DNA of 64,000 bases from Spirochaetota bacterium (lineage in GTDB: Bacteria; Spirochaetota; Spirochaetia; Treponematales; UBA12059): assembly GCA_018262985.1 (NCBI GenBank), contig JADFDI010000009.1, forward strand, positions 1 through 64,000, written 5' to 3'. Within the stretch, counting starts at the first letter, position 1, and each line of letters opens with the position of its first letter. A program made the translations under genes and the position numbers. Shown piece after piece: positions 45,101 to 55,144 of the stretch. The notes below the pieces were generated by a model. That model searched no databases and was not told the origin of the DNA. It saw only the letters and a list, made by a program, of their open reading frames with translations.

Positions 45101-45556
45101 ATGAAGCACGCCCATCTTTTCCGCGCCGCCGCGTCCGCTCCGGCCGCCTTCGCGCTGCTCCTCCTCGTCGCCTCGTGCGCGGCCGTTCCGGAGCCGCTCG
45201 CCCCCCCCGTCCCGCCCTCCTTTCCCGGCGGCTCCTGGCTGCTCGTGGAACTCGGCGGAAAAGCGGTCGCCGACTCCGTCGGCGAGAAGATCCCCACCCT
45301 GGCCTTCGGCGGGGACGGCGCTGCCGGCGGCTCGAGCGGCTGCAACCAGTACGGGACGAAGTGGACCCTTTCCGGAGACGACGGCATCGCCTTCGCGGAG
45401 CTCTGGAGCACCAAGATGTTCTGCGTCGACGTCCTCATCGAGGTCGAGTATTACGAGATGTTCCGGAAGACCCGGGCCTGGCGGGTCGAAGGCGGCCGGC
45501 TCGTCCTCTCGGACGGGTCGGGGAAGGTCCTCGCCGTCTTCGAGCGCGCGGAATAA
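45101..45556 (+). CDS. META-domain lipoprotein, HslJ-like
   Basis: The 151-residue protein has a lipoprotein signal (hydrophobic residues 14-24, lipobox LVASC). It then carries the META domain: GGSWLLVELGGKAV, SSGCNQYGTKW, MFCVDVLIEVEYYEMF and GRLVLSDGSGKVLAVF. The GCN and MFC pair matches the conserved Cys residues of HslJ. It should be anchored in the envelope. The exact function is unknown. Confidence 0.88.
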   Translation: MKHAHLFRAAASAPAAFALLLLVASCAAVPEPLAPPVPPSFPGGSWLLVELGGKAVADSVGEKIPTLAFGGDGAAGGSSGCNQYGTKWTLSGDDGIAFAELWSTKMFCVDVLIEVEYYEMFRKTRAWRVEGGRLVLSDGSGKVLAVFERAE

Positions 45557-45561
45557 AGCAA

Positions 45562-45584
45562 GGCCCGGCCTCGGCGGCCGGGCC
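45562..45584 (+). terminator. Hairpin after the META gene
   Basis: A 9-bp stem GGCCCGGCC with GGCCGGGCC and a 5-base loop. No U-run follows on this strand, so termination is only probable. Confidence 0.5.
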
Positions 45585-45633
45585 GCGCGACGGACGCGAA
45601 CCGCCCGCGCGGCGGTCCCTTGGAGGATGTCCC

Positions 45634-46848
45634 ATGGAAGAACGGTTCAGGCGCGACGGCGCCTTCTGGGTGAGTCCCTGGAATTTCAAGCCCGAGGTGC
45701 TGACCGGGAGCGAAGCGCCCGCGAAGGTGCTGGTGCACGACGCGACGCTGCGCGACGGCGAGCAGACGCCCGGGGTGGTCTTCCGCAAGGCCGACAAGGT
45801 GGCCATCGCGAAGGCCCTCGACCGGGCCGGCGTCGACCGCATCGAGGCGGGCATGCCCGCGGTGTCGTCCGAGGACTTCGAGGCGATCGCGGAGATCGCG
45901 AAGCTGGGCCTGCGCGCCGAGGTGTACGCCTTCGCGCGCGCCATGACGGAGGACGTCGACAAGGCGCTCGAGTGCGGCGCGAAGGGCGTCCTCGTCGAGG
46001 TGCCCATCGGCTGGCCGAAGCTGGTCGGGCAGTTCCATTGGACCTGGGAGGACGTGCTCAGGAAAAGCGTGCCCGTGCTCCAGTACGCGAAGGCGAAGGG
46101 CCTCAAGACGGTCTTCTTCCCCTACGACGCGACGCGCGCCCGCGAGGAGGACCTCGACGCCCTGCTCGAGGCCGTCGCGCGCGAGGCCGCGCCGGACTCC
46201 GTGGGCCTGGTGGACACCATGGGCTGCGCGAGCCCCGAGGCCATCGCCTACCTGACGCGGAAATACCGCGACCTCAGCGGGGCGCCGGTGGAGATCCACA
46301 CCCACAACGACTTCGGCCTCGCGGTGGCCACGGAGCTCGCCGCGGTGCGCGCGGGCGCCTCGGTGGTCCACTCCTGCGTCAACGGGCTCGGCGAGCGCAC
46401 CGGCAACGCGCCGCTCGAGGAGCTCGTCCTCGCGCTCGACCTGCTCTACGGCCACGGTCCGTCGCGCGACTACGCCGCGCTCGCGGAGCTCTCGGCCCTG
46501 GTCGCGTCCTTGAGCGGCGTTCCGCTGGCCCGCAACAAGCCCGTGGCGGGCGAAGGCAACTACACCCGCGAGTCGGGCATCGGAGCCAACCTCGTGGTCG
46601 AGGACCCGCTCGCCATGTTCGCCACGCATCCGGCCCTTTTCGGTCGGAAGGGTTCCGTGGTGCTCGGCAAGAAGAGCGGGAAGCCGAGCGTCGCCTTCAA
46701 GCTGGCCGAACTCGGCCTCGGGGATTTGGACGAAGGAGCGGCGGCCGAGCTGCTCGCGCGCGTCAAGGCGCTCGGCAACGAAAAGCGTCGCCTCGTCGCC
46801 GACGACGAATTCCGCGAGCTCGTGGCGGCGGTCCGGTCCGGCCGCTGA
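45634..46848 (+). CDS. Homocitrate/2-isopropylmalate synthase family enzyme
   Basis: The 404-residue protein has HDATLRDGEQTPGVVF (about residues 34-49), HTHNDFGLAVA (His metal ligands, about 228) and VNGLGERTGNAPLEELV. These define the DRE-TIM metallolyase group that adds acetyl-CoA to a 2-oxoacid. It lacks the 130-residue LeuA regulatory domain, so homocitrate, Re-citrate or related synthase is more likely than LeuA. GGAGG precedes the ATG. It converges with the aspartate-family operon. Confidence 0.85.
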   Translation: MEERFRRDGAFWVSPWNFKPEVLTGSEAPAKVLVHDATLRDGEQTPGVVFRKADKVAIAKALDRAGVDRIEAGMPAVSSEDFEAIAEIAKLGLRAEVYAFARAMTEDVDKALECGAKGVLVEVPIGWPKLVGQFHWTWEDVLRKSVPVLQYAKAKGLKTVFFPYDATRAREEDLDALLEAVAREAAPDSVGLVDTMGCASPEAIAYLTRKYRDLSGAPVEIHTHNDFGLAVATELAAVRAGASVVHSCVNGLGERTGNAPLEELVLALDLLYGHGPSRDYAALAELSALVASLSGVPLARNKPVAGEGNYTRESGIGANLVVEDPLAMFATHPALFGRKGSVVLGKKSGKPSVAFKLAELGLGDLDEGAAAELLARVKALGNEKRRLVADDEFRELVAAVRSGR

Positions 46849-46896
46849 GGAAGGTCGCGCCGGAGCCGGACGCGCCGCGCGCGCGAGGGCGCCATG

Positions 46897-46927
46897 AAAA
46901 AAAGCCCGCCGGACGGATCCGGCGGGC
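46897..46927 (-). terminator. Rho-independent terminator of the aspartate-family operon
   Basis: On the minus strand a 9-bp stem, GCCCGCCGG with CCGGCGGGC and a 6-base loop, is followed by seven T. It is placed 36 bases after the lysC stop. Confidence 0.92.
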
Positions 46928-46963
46928 GCGCGCTCCCCAGGAGAAGGAAGGGCGTGTCGCTGC

Positions 46964-47941
46964 CTATTTCACGGCCGCGGCGAAGAGCGCCTTGGCGAGG
47001 CGGGGCGCCGCGTCGGGCGCGCACGCGAACGCGGCCACGTCCGCGTCGTCCGAAGCCTCGCGCCGGGCTCCCGCCGCTTCGGCGGCCGCGACGAGGGCTT
47101 CGAGGCGGACGGCGAGCGTTCCCTGGCGGAACACGGCCGCCACCCGGGCCGCATCGGCCCCTTTGACGAGCGCGACGCCGAGCAGGGCCGGGGCGTCCGC
47201 GCCCATGGGGTCGGGACCGATCGCGGTGCCCTCCCCCGAATCGAAGGTGGAGCGGACGCGGATCCGCACCCCGTAGCGCTCGCCGATCAGGGCCGAGCGG
47301 TCGTGGAGCACGCGCGCCCCGTTGGCGGCCAGGCGGTACATCGAGCGGTAGTCGAAGTAGGGCAGGAAGCGCGCCTCGGGAACGACGCGCGGATCGGCCT
47401 GCGCCACGCCCGGCACGTCGGTGAAGATGTCCACGCGGTCCGCGCCGACGAAGGCGCCGATGGCGACGGCGCTGGTGTCCGAGCCGCCGCGGCCGAGGGT
47501 CACGAGGTCGCCCGCGGCGTCGACGCCCTGGAAGCCCGCCACCACGGGCACGATGCCCTCGTCGACGAGGCCGCGGATCCGGCCCGAGTCGGCCGCCACG
47601 GGCTCCGCGTCGCCGAAGGGGCCCTCGGCCTTGATGCCGGCCGAATAGGCGCTCAGGGGCACGGCTTCCATGCCCTTCGAGCGGAGCAGCTCCGCCACGA
47701 CGCAGGCCGAGATCAGCTCGCCGCACGAGGCGACCAGGTCGCGGACCATGGGCGTCGCGTCAGGCACCAGGCCGAGCAGGGTGTCGGTCGCGTAGGGCGC
47801 GCCCGCGCGGCCCATCGCCGATACGACGACGACGACGCGGTTTCCCGCGGCGCGCTCGCGCGCGACCTGGCCGGCCAGGGCCTCGCGGGCCTCGGCCGTG
47901 GCGACCGAGGTGCCGCCGAACTTCTGGACGACGAGGGCCAT
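46964..47941 (-). CDS. lysC: Aspartate kinase, short form
   Basis: The 325-residue protein makes aspartyl phosphate. VQKFGGTSVA (5-14), GRGGSDTSAVAIGA (about 150-163) and FTDVPGVAQADPR are catalytic motifs. The C-terminal part beyond about residue 245 is only some 80 residues, room for one ACT domain where most enzymes have two. Feedback control may therefore differ. It follows asd by 4 nt and ends the operon. Confidence 0.93.
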   Translation of the reverse strand: MALVVQKFGGTSVATAEAREALAGQVARERAAGNRVVVVVSAMGRAGAPYATDTLLGLVPDATPMVRDLVASCGELISACVVAELLRSKGMEAVPLSAYSAGIKAEGPFGDAEPVAADSGRIRGLVDEGIVPVVAGFQGVDAAGDLVTLGRGGSDTSAVAIGAFVGADRVDIFTDVPGVAQADPRVVPEARFLPYFDYRSMYRLAANGARVLHDRSALIGERYGVRIRVRSTFDSGEGTAIGPDPMGADAPALLGVALVKGADAARVAAVFRQGTLAVRLEALVAAAEAAGARREASDDADVAAFACAPDAAPRLAKALFAAAVK

Positions 47942-47945
47942 CTCG

Positions 47946-48962
<1,017 letters not shown>

Positions 48963-49035
48963 CGTTCGCTCCTCATCAGGTCTGGGGGGATTCTGGCCGG
49001 CCCGGGGCTTCGCGAGCCCCGGGCCGGCGGCTTGT

Positions 49036-50247
49036 TCAGGTCCTCAGGGAATCGAGCGCGGTCTTGAGCCGCGCCATGCCGCGCGCGCACTCGTCGGTCG
49101 AGCAGGAGTAGGCCATGCGGAGGTAGCCTTCGCCCGAGGTGCCGAAGATGCTGCCGGTGACGGCGGCGATGCCGTGCTCCTCGATCAGCCAGTCCGCGAG
49201 CTCGCTCGACTTCTTCCCGAAGGCCGAGACGTCGGCGAAGACGTAGAAGGCGCCGAGCGGGTCGGGCACCTTGACGCCCTCGATGGCCCTGAGGCCCTCG
49301 AGCATGATGCTCCTGCGCTTGCGGAACTCGGAGACCATGTCGTCGACGCACTTCTGGTCCGCCGTGAGCGCCGCGACGGCGCCGTGCTGGATGAAGGTGT
49401 TGACGCAGACGGTGGTGTACTGGCGGGCCTTGTAGACGGCCTTGGTGATCTCCTCGCTGGCTACGGTCCAGCCGAGGCGCCAGCCGTCCATCGAGTAGGT
49501 CTTGGAGAAGCCGTTGATGATGACGGTGCGTTCGGCCATGCCGGGGATCGAGTAGATGCTCGGGGAAACGCGCCCGTCGCCGTAGAAGATGCGCGCGTAG
49601 ATCTCGTCGGAGAAGACTAGGAGGTCGTGCTTGACCGCCACCTTGGCGAGGGCCTCGAGGGTTTCGCGCTTCTGCACCGCGCCGGTCGGATTGCCGGGGC
49701 TCGTGATGCAGAGCGCCCGGGTCCTCGGCGTGACGCGCTTCTCAACCTCGGCCGCGTCGAGCTGGAAGTCGTCCTCGCCGCGCGTGGGCACCTCGACCGG
49801 CACGCCGCCGACCAGGGTGATGATGTGGCGGTAGTTCGGCCAGTTCGGGTCTGCGATCAGCACCTCGTCGCCCGGGTTGATCAGGGCGAGCGCCGAGGCC
49901 ATGATGGCCTCGTTGGCTCCGGCGAAGACGATGGCCTGCTTCATGCCGTCGACCGGAACGCCCGTGTCGAGCTCGGTGCGCGCGGCGATGGCCTTGCGCA
50001 GGGCGGGGATGCCGTTGTTCGGCGCGTAGTGCACCTCGCCGCGCTTCAGGGCCGCGATCGTCGCGTCCTTGATGTGCTCCGGCGTGTCGAAGTCCGGGCG
50101 GCCGATCTGCCAGTGGATGACGTCGCGGCCGGCGGCTTCGAGCTCGTGCACCTTGTCGTTCACCCGGCGGATGCCGGAGAGCTGGACCTTCGCGAGGCGG
50201 TCCGCGGCGAACCTGCCGTCGGGCTTGGCGTTTCCGTTCGTTGACAT
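49036..50247 (-). CDS. Aminotransferase, class I/II (aspartate type)
   Basis: This 403-residue fold type I PLP enzyme has IHWQIGRPDFDTPEHI near residue 43, ITSPGNPTGAV, VFSDEIYARIFY and NGFSKTYSMDGWRLGW with the PLP Lys. ATG at 50,247 has GGGAGGAG upstream; the longer frame belongs to other genes. It may provide aspartate from oxaloacetate for the lysC-asd step, or process a product of the TPP enzyme. Confidence 0.92.
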   Translation of the reverse strand: MSTNGNAKPDGRFAADRLAKVQLSGIRRVNDKVHELEAAGRDVIHWQIGRPDFDTPEHIKDATIAALKRGEVHYAPNNGIPALRKAIAARTELDTGVPVDGMKQAIVFAGANEAIMASALALINPGDEVLIADPNWPNYRHIITLVGGVPVEVPTRGEDDFQLDAAEVEKRVTPRTRALCITSPGNPTGAVQKRETLEALAKVAVKHDLLVFSDEIYARIFYGDGRVSPSIYSIPGMAERTVIINGFSKTYSMDGWRLGWTVASEEITKAVYKARQYTTVCVNTFIQHGAVAALTADQKCVDDMVSEFRKRRSIMLEGLRAIEGVKVPDPLGAFYVFADVSAFGKKSSELADWLIEEHGIAAVTGSIFGTSGEGYLRMAYSCSTDECARGMARLKTALDSLRT

Positions 50248-50261
50248 ATCCGCTCCTCCCT

Positions 50262-51881
50262 TTACCTGTGCTTGCGCTGGATGAGTTCGTCGTAGTCGCC
50301 GTGCGCGATCTTCGCCTCGACGACCACGGGACCGTCCATGGCGAAGGCCTTCTCGAGCGCGGCGCGGTACGAGGCCTGGTCGTCCGCCGCGATGACGGGC
50401 ACCCCGAAAACATAGTCCGAACTCGGGACCTCCGGCTCGTCGAGGTCGACGCCATAGCCTTCGAAATGCTTCTTGACCTGCTTGAGCCTGATGAGCTCGA
50501 GCTTGCGGTCGGCGAGCACGACGAAGACCACGGCGAGCTTCTCGCGGCGGGCCACGGCGAGCTCGCCGACGTTCATGAGGAAGCCGCCGTCTCCCGTGAC
50601 GCAGGCCACCTTGGTCCGCGGCCGTTCGAGCTTGGCCGCGATGGCCGCGGGGACGCCGAAGCCCATGGCGGACCAGCCGTTGGTCATGATCTGGAGGCCG
50701 GGGGCCGGCGTGCGCCACATCTGGCCGATGAGGTGCGTGTGGGCGCCGACGTCGCAGGCCATGATGCCGTCGTCGGGCAGGACCTCGCGGAGGATCTTGA
50801 GCGCGGCCCGCGCGCCGAAGCTGCCCTCCGGCGGCTCGAAGGCGGCGAACATGGCCGCCCGGCGCTCGGCCAGGGCCTTCGAGTCCCAGGCGGAGGCGAT
50901 CGGCTTCAGGGCCTCGAGGCGTTCGAGCGAGGCGCGGACGTTCCCCACGGCGTCGAGGACGCGGGGCCAGCGCATGCGGTCGATGTCGGCCGGTACCGAG
51001 TCGAGGTGGGCCAGCGTCGCGTCCGGCATCCAGTCCTCGTAGTTGAACTCGATGGGATCGTAGCCGACGCCGACGACGAGGTCGGCCTGCAGGTAGGTTT
51101 TCGAGACCACGTCGGAGAGCGCGTGGAAGAGGACGCCCGCGTACCACTCGTGGTCCTCGGCCAGCATCCCCTTGGCCATGGGAGTCAGCACCACCGGGAC
51201 GCGGTGCTTCTCGGCGACGCGCCGTACCAGGTCGGCGACGCCTGAGCGGACCGCCGAAAGCCCCACGGCGAGGAGGGGCTTCGAGGCGAGCGAGAAGAGC
51301 CTTTCGAGGTCCGCGAGGTCCTCCGGGGCCGCGGCGGGCACGGGGGCCGGAACGGGCAGGCGGAAGGGGCGGAAGCTCTCGGGGGCGGGCCTGGCGCCCA
51401 GGTCCTCGGGCAGGCCGAGGTGCACGGGACCGGGCATCTCGGAGACGGCGATGTTCACCGCCTTGAGGAGCTCCTGGTCGACGCGGTCGGGCGCCAGGCG
51501 GGTCGTGTACTTGGTGAGCGGGCGGAAGAGGGCCTGCTGGTCGACCGCCATCTGCACCGTGCGGCCGATCATGGGCTCCGGCGGCTCGCTCGAGAGCGCG
51601 ATGACGGGCGAGCGGTCGAACAGGGCCCCGCCGACGCCGGTCGAGAGGTTCGTGGCGCCGGGGCCGACGGTGCCGTAACAGGCGCCCGGGACGCCCGAGA
51701 GGCGGGCCGTGACGTCCGCCATCACGCCGGCCGCGCCTTCGTTCGAGACCAGCACGAAGTCGACGTCGGATTTTCGCATCGCTTCCATATAGTAGAGCCA
51801 GGATCCGCTCGGGACGCCGAAAACCCGCCGTATGCCGAGTTCCTTGAAACGTTGGATGATATGTTCGGCCACGTTCGACAT
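50262..51881 (-). CDS. Thiamine diphosphate-dependent enzyme, acetolactate-synthase-like
   Basis: The 539-residue protein has the three-domain POX/ALS layout: SNEGAAGVMADVTARLSG (catalytic Glu, about residue 48), a central FAD-like domain, and VTGDGGFLMNVGEL in the C-terminal TPP domain. Where most relatives have Asn-Asn after GDG it has LADRKLELIRLKQ, so the cofactor site deviates. The substrate is unknown. It is the first gene of the operon with aminotransferase, asd and lysC, and a GntR operator overlaps its promoter. Confidence 0.88.
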   Translation of the reverse strand: MSNVAEHIIQRFKELGIRRVFGVPSGSWLYYMEAMRKSDVDFVLVSNEGAAGVMADVTARLSGVPGACYGTVGPGATNLSTGVGGALFDRSPVIALSSEPPEPMIGRTVQMAVDQQALFRPLTKYTTRLAPDRVDQELLKAVNIAVSEMPGPVHLGLPEDLGARPAPESFRPFRLPVPAPVPAAAPEDLADLERLFSLASKPLLAVGLSAVRSGVADLVRRVAEKHRVPVVLTPMAKGMLAEDHEWYAGVLFHALSDVVSKTYLQADLVVGVGYDPIEFNYEDWMPDATLAHLDSVPADIDRMRWPRVLDAVGNVRASLERLEALKPIASAWDSKALAERRAAMFAAFEPPEGSFGARAALKILREVLPDDGIMACDVGAHTHLIGQMWRTPAPGLQIMTNGWSAMGFGVPAAIAAKLERPRTKVACVTGDGGFLMNVGELAVARREKLAVVFVVLADRKLELIRLKQVKKHFEGYGVDLDEPEVPSSDYVFGVPVIAADDQASYRAALEKAFAMDGPVVVEAKIAHGDYDELIQRKHR

Positions 51882-51970
51882 GGTGCCTCCCCTGCGCCTT
51901 GCCGCCGCGCGGAGTTCCGCGGTCGGCGTGGCGCGTCCCCCGGGTGTACCCGGGGCTCAATAAACCCTAT

Positions 51971-52008
51971 ATCCTATATTATATAGCATAACTTTCCGGG
52001 GATGGCAA
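51971..52008 (-). promoter_or_regulatory. Promoter and GntR operator of the TPP-enzyme operon
   Basis: On the minus strand TTGCCA (52,008-52,003), a 17-base spacer and TATATA (51,985-51,980). ATCCTATATTATATAGCAT (51,971-51,989) covers the -10. Its reverse complement differs at one position from the operator at 52,119, so both are probably bound by the GntR protein between them. Confidence 0.75.
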
Positions 52009-52118
52009 GCAAAGAATCGGAACGAAGGCGGCCAGATTCCGGAGAGGCCCGGGCAGGGCGGGATTCCGCCCCTCCCGCGACGCCTTCATATCCAAGTAGG
52101 CTAAAACGTGGTACTCTC

Positions 52119-52137
52119 ATGCTATATCATATAGGAT
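52119..52137 (+). promoter_or_regulatory. Operator before the GntR gene
   Basis: ATGCTATATCATATAGGAT lies 31 bases before the regulator gene and resembles an extended -10 (TGCTATAT). Its match to the site at 51,971 in opposite orientation suggests autoregulation. Confidence 0.72.
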
Positions 52138-52167
52138 GCACTTTTCCAGAAAGGCGGTTCCCGGGCC

Positions 52168-52830
52168 ATGAAGAAGATCGTCAACCTCTCCATGCGCGAG
52201 CAGATCTACGAGGCCCTCAAGGGCATGATCCTCGACAACAAGTACGAACCGAAGACCGTGCTGGCCATCGACCGCCTGGCGGAGGAATTCGGGGTAAGCG
52301 CCACGCCGGTGCGCGAGGCCCTGGTGCGGCTCGAGGCCGAGAACCTGGTCGAACTGATTCCCAACAAGGGGGCGCGGGTCACTGGCATCAGCGCCGACGA
52401 CGTGCGGAGCATCTGGGAGCTCCGCCGGCTTCTCGAACCCTACGCGGCCCGGATGAGCGCCGCCTCGATAGACCGGGCCGAGCTGGCCGCACTCGAGGCC
52501 GATATAAGGAAGCTCGCGGCTTCGCCGAACGACGACGAGCTCTACGTCGGCACCGACACCAGGCTCCACGAGCTGCTCTATTCCCGCGTGGAGAACGCGA
52601 TGCTCAAGGACATGATCCACCGCGTCCACCTGATGTCGCACCGCATCCGCTTCTTCGCGGAGCACAGCCCCGAGCTGCACGAGAAGGTCGTCCACGACGT
52701 CATCGCGGAACACCTCGAGATACTCGAGGCGGTGCGCAAGGGCGACCCGGAGCAGGCCGGCGTCCTGCTCCGCCAGCACCTGGAGAACGGAGAGCGGCGC
52801 ACCCTGTCCGCCCTCAGGCTCGAGCGCTGA
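52168..52830 (+). CDS. GntR family regulator, FCD type
   Basis: The 220-residue protein has a winged helix in the N-terminal 75 residues (LSMREQIYEALKGMI, then LAEEFGVSATPVREALVRLEAENLV) followed by an all-helical FCD ligand domain with the metal-binding His/Asp set (DTRLHELLYSRVEN and HDVIAEHLEILEAV). Such proteins respond to small carboxylates. It sits between the TPP-enzyme operon and the TRAP transporter, both with similar operators, so it probably represses them until the transported substrate appears. Confidence 0.9.
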   Translation: MKKIVNLSMREQIYEALKGMILDNKYEPKTVLAIDRLAEEFGVSATPVREALVRLEAENLVELIPNKGARVTGISADDVRSIWELRRLLEPYAARMSAASIDRAELAALEADIRKLAASPNDDELYVGTDTRLHELLYSRVENAMLKDMIHRVHLMSHRIRFFAEHSPELHEKVVHDVIAEHLEILEAVRKGDPEQAGVLLRQHLENGERRTLSALRLER

Positions 52831-52909
52831 ACGCCTCGGGCCGTTCCCTCGCGATTTTGGCGCGCGCGGCGAGCTGGCAACCGGACGGCCTTTCCGCGAG
52901 CATTTTTAC

Positions 52910-52962
52910 TTGCAGGCGTAAAAGTGTCGTGCTACACTCGATGATATAGGATATAGGATATA
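52910..52962 (+). promoter_or_regulatory. Promoter and operators of the TRAP transporter
   Basis: TTGCAG (52,910-52,915), a 17-base spacer and TACACT (52,933-52,938) are followed by ATGATATAGG and ATATAGGATA repeats (52,941-52,962), which resemble the operators before the GntR and TPP genes. They lie at the predicted transcription start, consistent with repression. Confidence 0.72.
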
Positions 52963-53045
52963 ATTCTTTAGAGAATTACTCCTGTACCTCGGATCGATGC
53001 CGCCCGTAGGGCGGGGCCATCCGAACGCTCATGCGAGGTGTTGCC

Positions 53046-55010
53046 GTGAAGAAGAAACCGGAGACCTTGGCGCAAGGCGAGAACATCGTCGAAGTCGCCG
53101 AGAAGATCATCGAGCAGAAGGAGGTGGAGTCGCGCTGGCGCAAGGGCCTCGGCTCCACCTGGAAGATCATCATCGCGGCGATCTCGGTAGTCTTCATCGG
53201 CTACCACCTGTTCACGTCGCGCTTCGGCATGCCCGAGACCATCAAGCACCGCGCCATCCACGTGGGCTTCATCCTCGTGCTCGCCTTCCTCTACTTCCCC
53301 GCGCACCGCAAGTCGCCGAAAGGCAGGCCGAGCTGGTTCGACGTGGGACTAGCCGTCGTCTCGGCCGCGGCCACCGTCTACACGGTCCTGAGCCGCGACG
53401 CCTTCACCGCTCGCGCGGGCGTCGCCGTCTGGCACAACATCTGGGTGGGCGGGCTCTACACGCTGCTCGTGCTCGAAGCGTGCCGGCGCGCGGTCGGCAA
53501 CCAGCTGCTGATCCTGGCGGGCCTCTTCCTGCTCTACGCGGCCTTCGGCCGCTACGTGCCCGGCGTGCTTTCGCACCGCGGCTACTCGCTCGAGCGCATC
53601 ATCTACATGATGTACATGACCGGCCAGGGCATCTTCGGCATGCCGATCGGCGTGTCGTCCACCTACCTGATCATCTTCGTGGTGCTCGGCGCCATGCTCG
53701 ACAAGAGCGGGCTTTCGAAGCTCTTCAACGACACCGCCATGTCGGTCGGCGGCCGCTTCACCGGCGGGCCGGCCAAGGTGTCCGTCATCGCCAGCGCGCT
53801 CATCGGCATGATCCAGGGCTCCGCCGCCACCAACGTGGCCACCACCGGCGCCTTCACCATCCCGCTCATGAAGAAGGTCGGCTACAAGCCCGCCTTCGCC
53901 GGCGCGGTCGAGGCCGCCGCCTCGACGGGCGGCCAGTTCATGCCGCCCATCATGGGCTCGGTCGCCTTCATCATGGCCGAGTTCGTCGGCGTGCCCTACC
54001 TGACCATCGCCACGGCCGCCTTCATTCCCGCCGTGCTCTATTTCGCCGCCGTCTTCTTCCAGATCGACCTCCGCGCCCGCTCCCTGGGGCTCAAAGGCAT
54101 CGGCAAGGAGGAAATGCCCGACACGAAGTCCACCGTGCTCCGCTACGGCCACATGATCATTCCGATCGGCGTGCTCCTCTGGCTGCTCTTCCAGGGCCGC
54201 ACCCCGCTCTACGCCGCCTTCTACACCGTCGTCGCCACCGCGGTCCTCTCGTGGATGCGCAAGGAGACCCGGATCGACCACAAGGTGCTCAAGGACGTGG
54301 CCGTCAACTCCGCGCGCTCGAGCATCTCCATCGGCGTGGCCATGGCCAACGCGGGCTTCGTGGTGGCGGTGCTCTCGATGACCGGCATCGGCGCCATCCT
54401 GGCCGACAACATCGTCGCGCTCTCGCAGGGCCGGCTCTGGATCGCCCTCGTCCTCAGCATGGTCGTCTCGATCATCCTCGGCATGGGCCTGCCGACCTCG
54501 GCCTGCTACGTCATCGCGGCGTCCATCACGGTGCCGATCCTGACCAAGATGGGCGTGCCCCTCTTCCAGGCGCACTTCTTCACCCTCTACTACGCCGCGC
54601 TCTCCACCATCACGCCGCCCGTGGCCCTGGCCGCCTACGTCGGCGCCGGCATGGCGGGCGCCAAGCCGAACGAGGTGGGCTGGATCGCCTTCCGCCTGGC
54701 CCTGGCCGGTTTCATCGTGCCCTTCTTCTTCATCTACGCCCCCGAGATGATCCTCATCTCCGACTCGGCCTGGGCCATCGTGCTCTCCGCCCTGTCGGGC
54801 CTGGCCGGCGTGTTCCTGCTCGCCACCGCCATCGAGGGCTACTTCCTCATGAAGCTGCCGATCTACCTGCGGGCCATCGCCCTCGTGGCCGCGGTCCTGC
54901 TCCTCATCCCGGGTTGGGAGACCGACCTGATCGGCCTCGGCCTCGCGGCGCTCGGCACCCTGGGGATCCTGCTCATGAAGTCCCGCGGGAAGGTCGTCCC
55001 GGCCTCCTGA
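53046..55010 (+). CDS. TRAP transporter, fused 4TM-12TM permease (TAXI type)
   Basis: The 654-residue protein joins the small DctQ-like and large DctM-like membrane parts, as in TAXI transporters. About 16-18 hydrophobic segments are visible, with GSAATNVATTGAFTIPLMKKVGY and GLPTSACYVIAASITVP in the large domain. GTG at 53,046 has GAGG upstream, better than ATG at 53,031. With the binding protein 134 bases downstream it imports an organic acid or amino acid using a Na+ gradient. Confidence 0.94.
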   Translation: MKKKPETLAQGENIVEVAEKIIEQKEVESRWRKGLGSTWKIIIAAISVVFIGYHLFTSRFGMPETIKHRAIHVGFILVLAFLYFPAHRKSPKGRPSWFDVGLAVVSAAATVYTVLSRDAFTARAGVAVWHNIWVGGLYTLLVLEACRRAVGNQLLILAGLFLLYAAFGRYVPGVLSHRGYSLERIIYMMYMTGQGIFGMPIGVSSTYLIIFVVLGAMLDKSGLSKLFNDTAMSVGGRFTGGPAKVSVIASALIGMIQGSAATNVATTGAFTIPLMKKVGYKPAFAGAVEAAASTGGQFMPPIMGSVAFIMAEFVGVPYLTIATAAFIPAVLYFAAVFFQIDLRARSLGLKGIGKEEMPDTKSTVLRYGHMIIPIGVLLWLLFQGRTPLYAAFYTVVATAVLSWMRKETRIDHKVLKDVAVNSARSSISIGVAMANAGFVVAVLSMTGIGAILADNIVALSQGRLWIALVLSMVVSIILGMGLPTSACYVIAASITVPILTKMGVPLFQAHFFTLYYAALSTITPPVALAAYVGAGMAGAKPNEVGWIAFRLALAGFIVPFFFIYAPEMILISDSAWAIVLSALSGLAGVFLLATAIEGYFLMKLPIYLRAIALVAAVLLLIPGWETDLIGLGLAALGTLGILLMKSRGKVVPAS

Positions 55011-55144
55011 TCCGGGAATCCGTCCCGGGAGCGCCCGCGAGGGCCTTCCGGGGCGGCGTCGCCGTTTTTGGAATCCGGACCGTCCCGGTGGACGGTCCTT
55101 CAGGAAAGGAAAGTCCCGCCCGCGGGCGGAACGAGGAGGACCAT

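Noticed and set aside
52997..55144. Open frame upstream of the TAXI binding protein, over the TRAP permease
   Set aside because: It has no membrane pattern and is rich in Arg and His. The permease in the other frame is clear.
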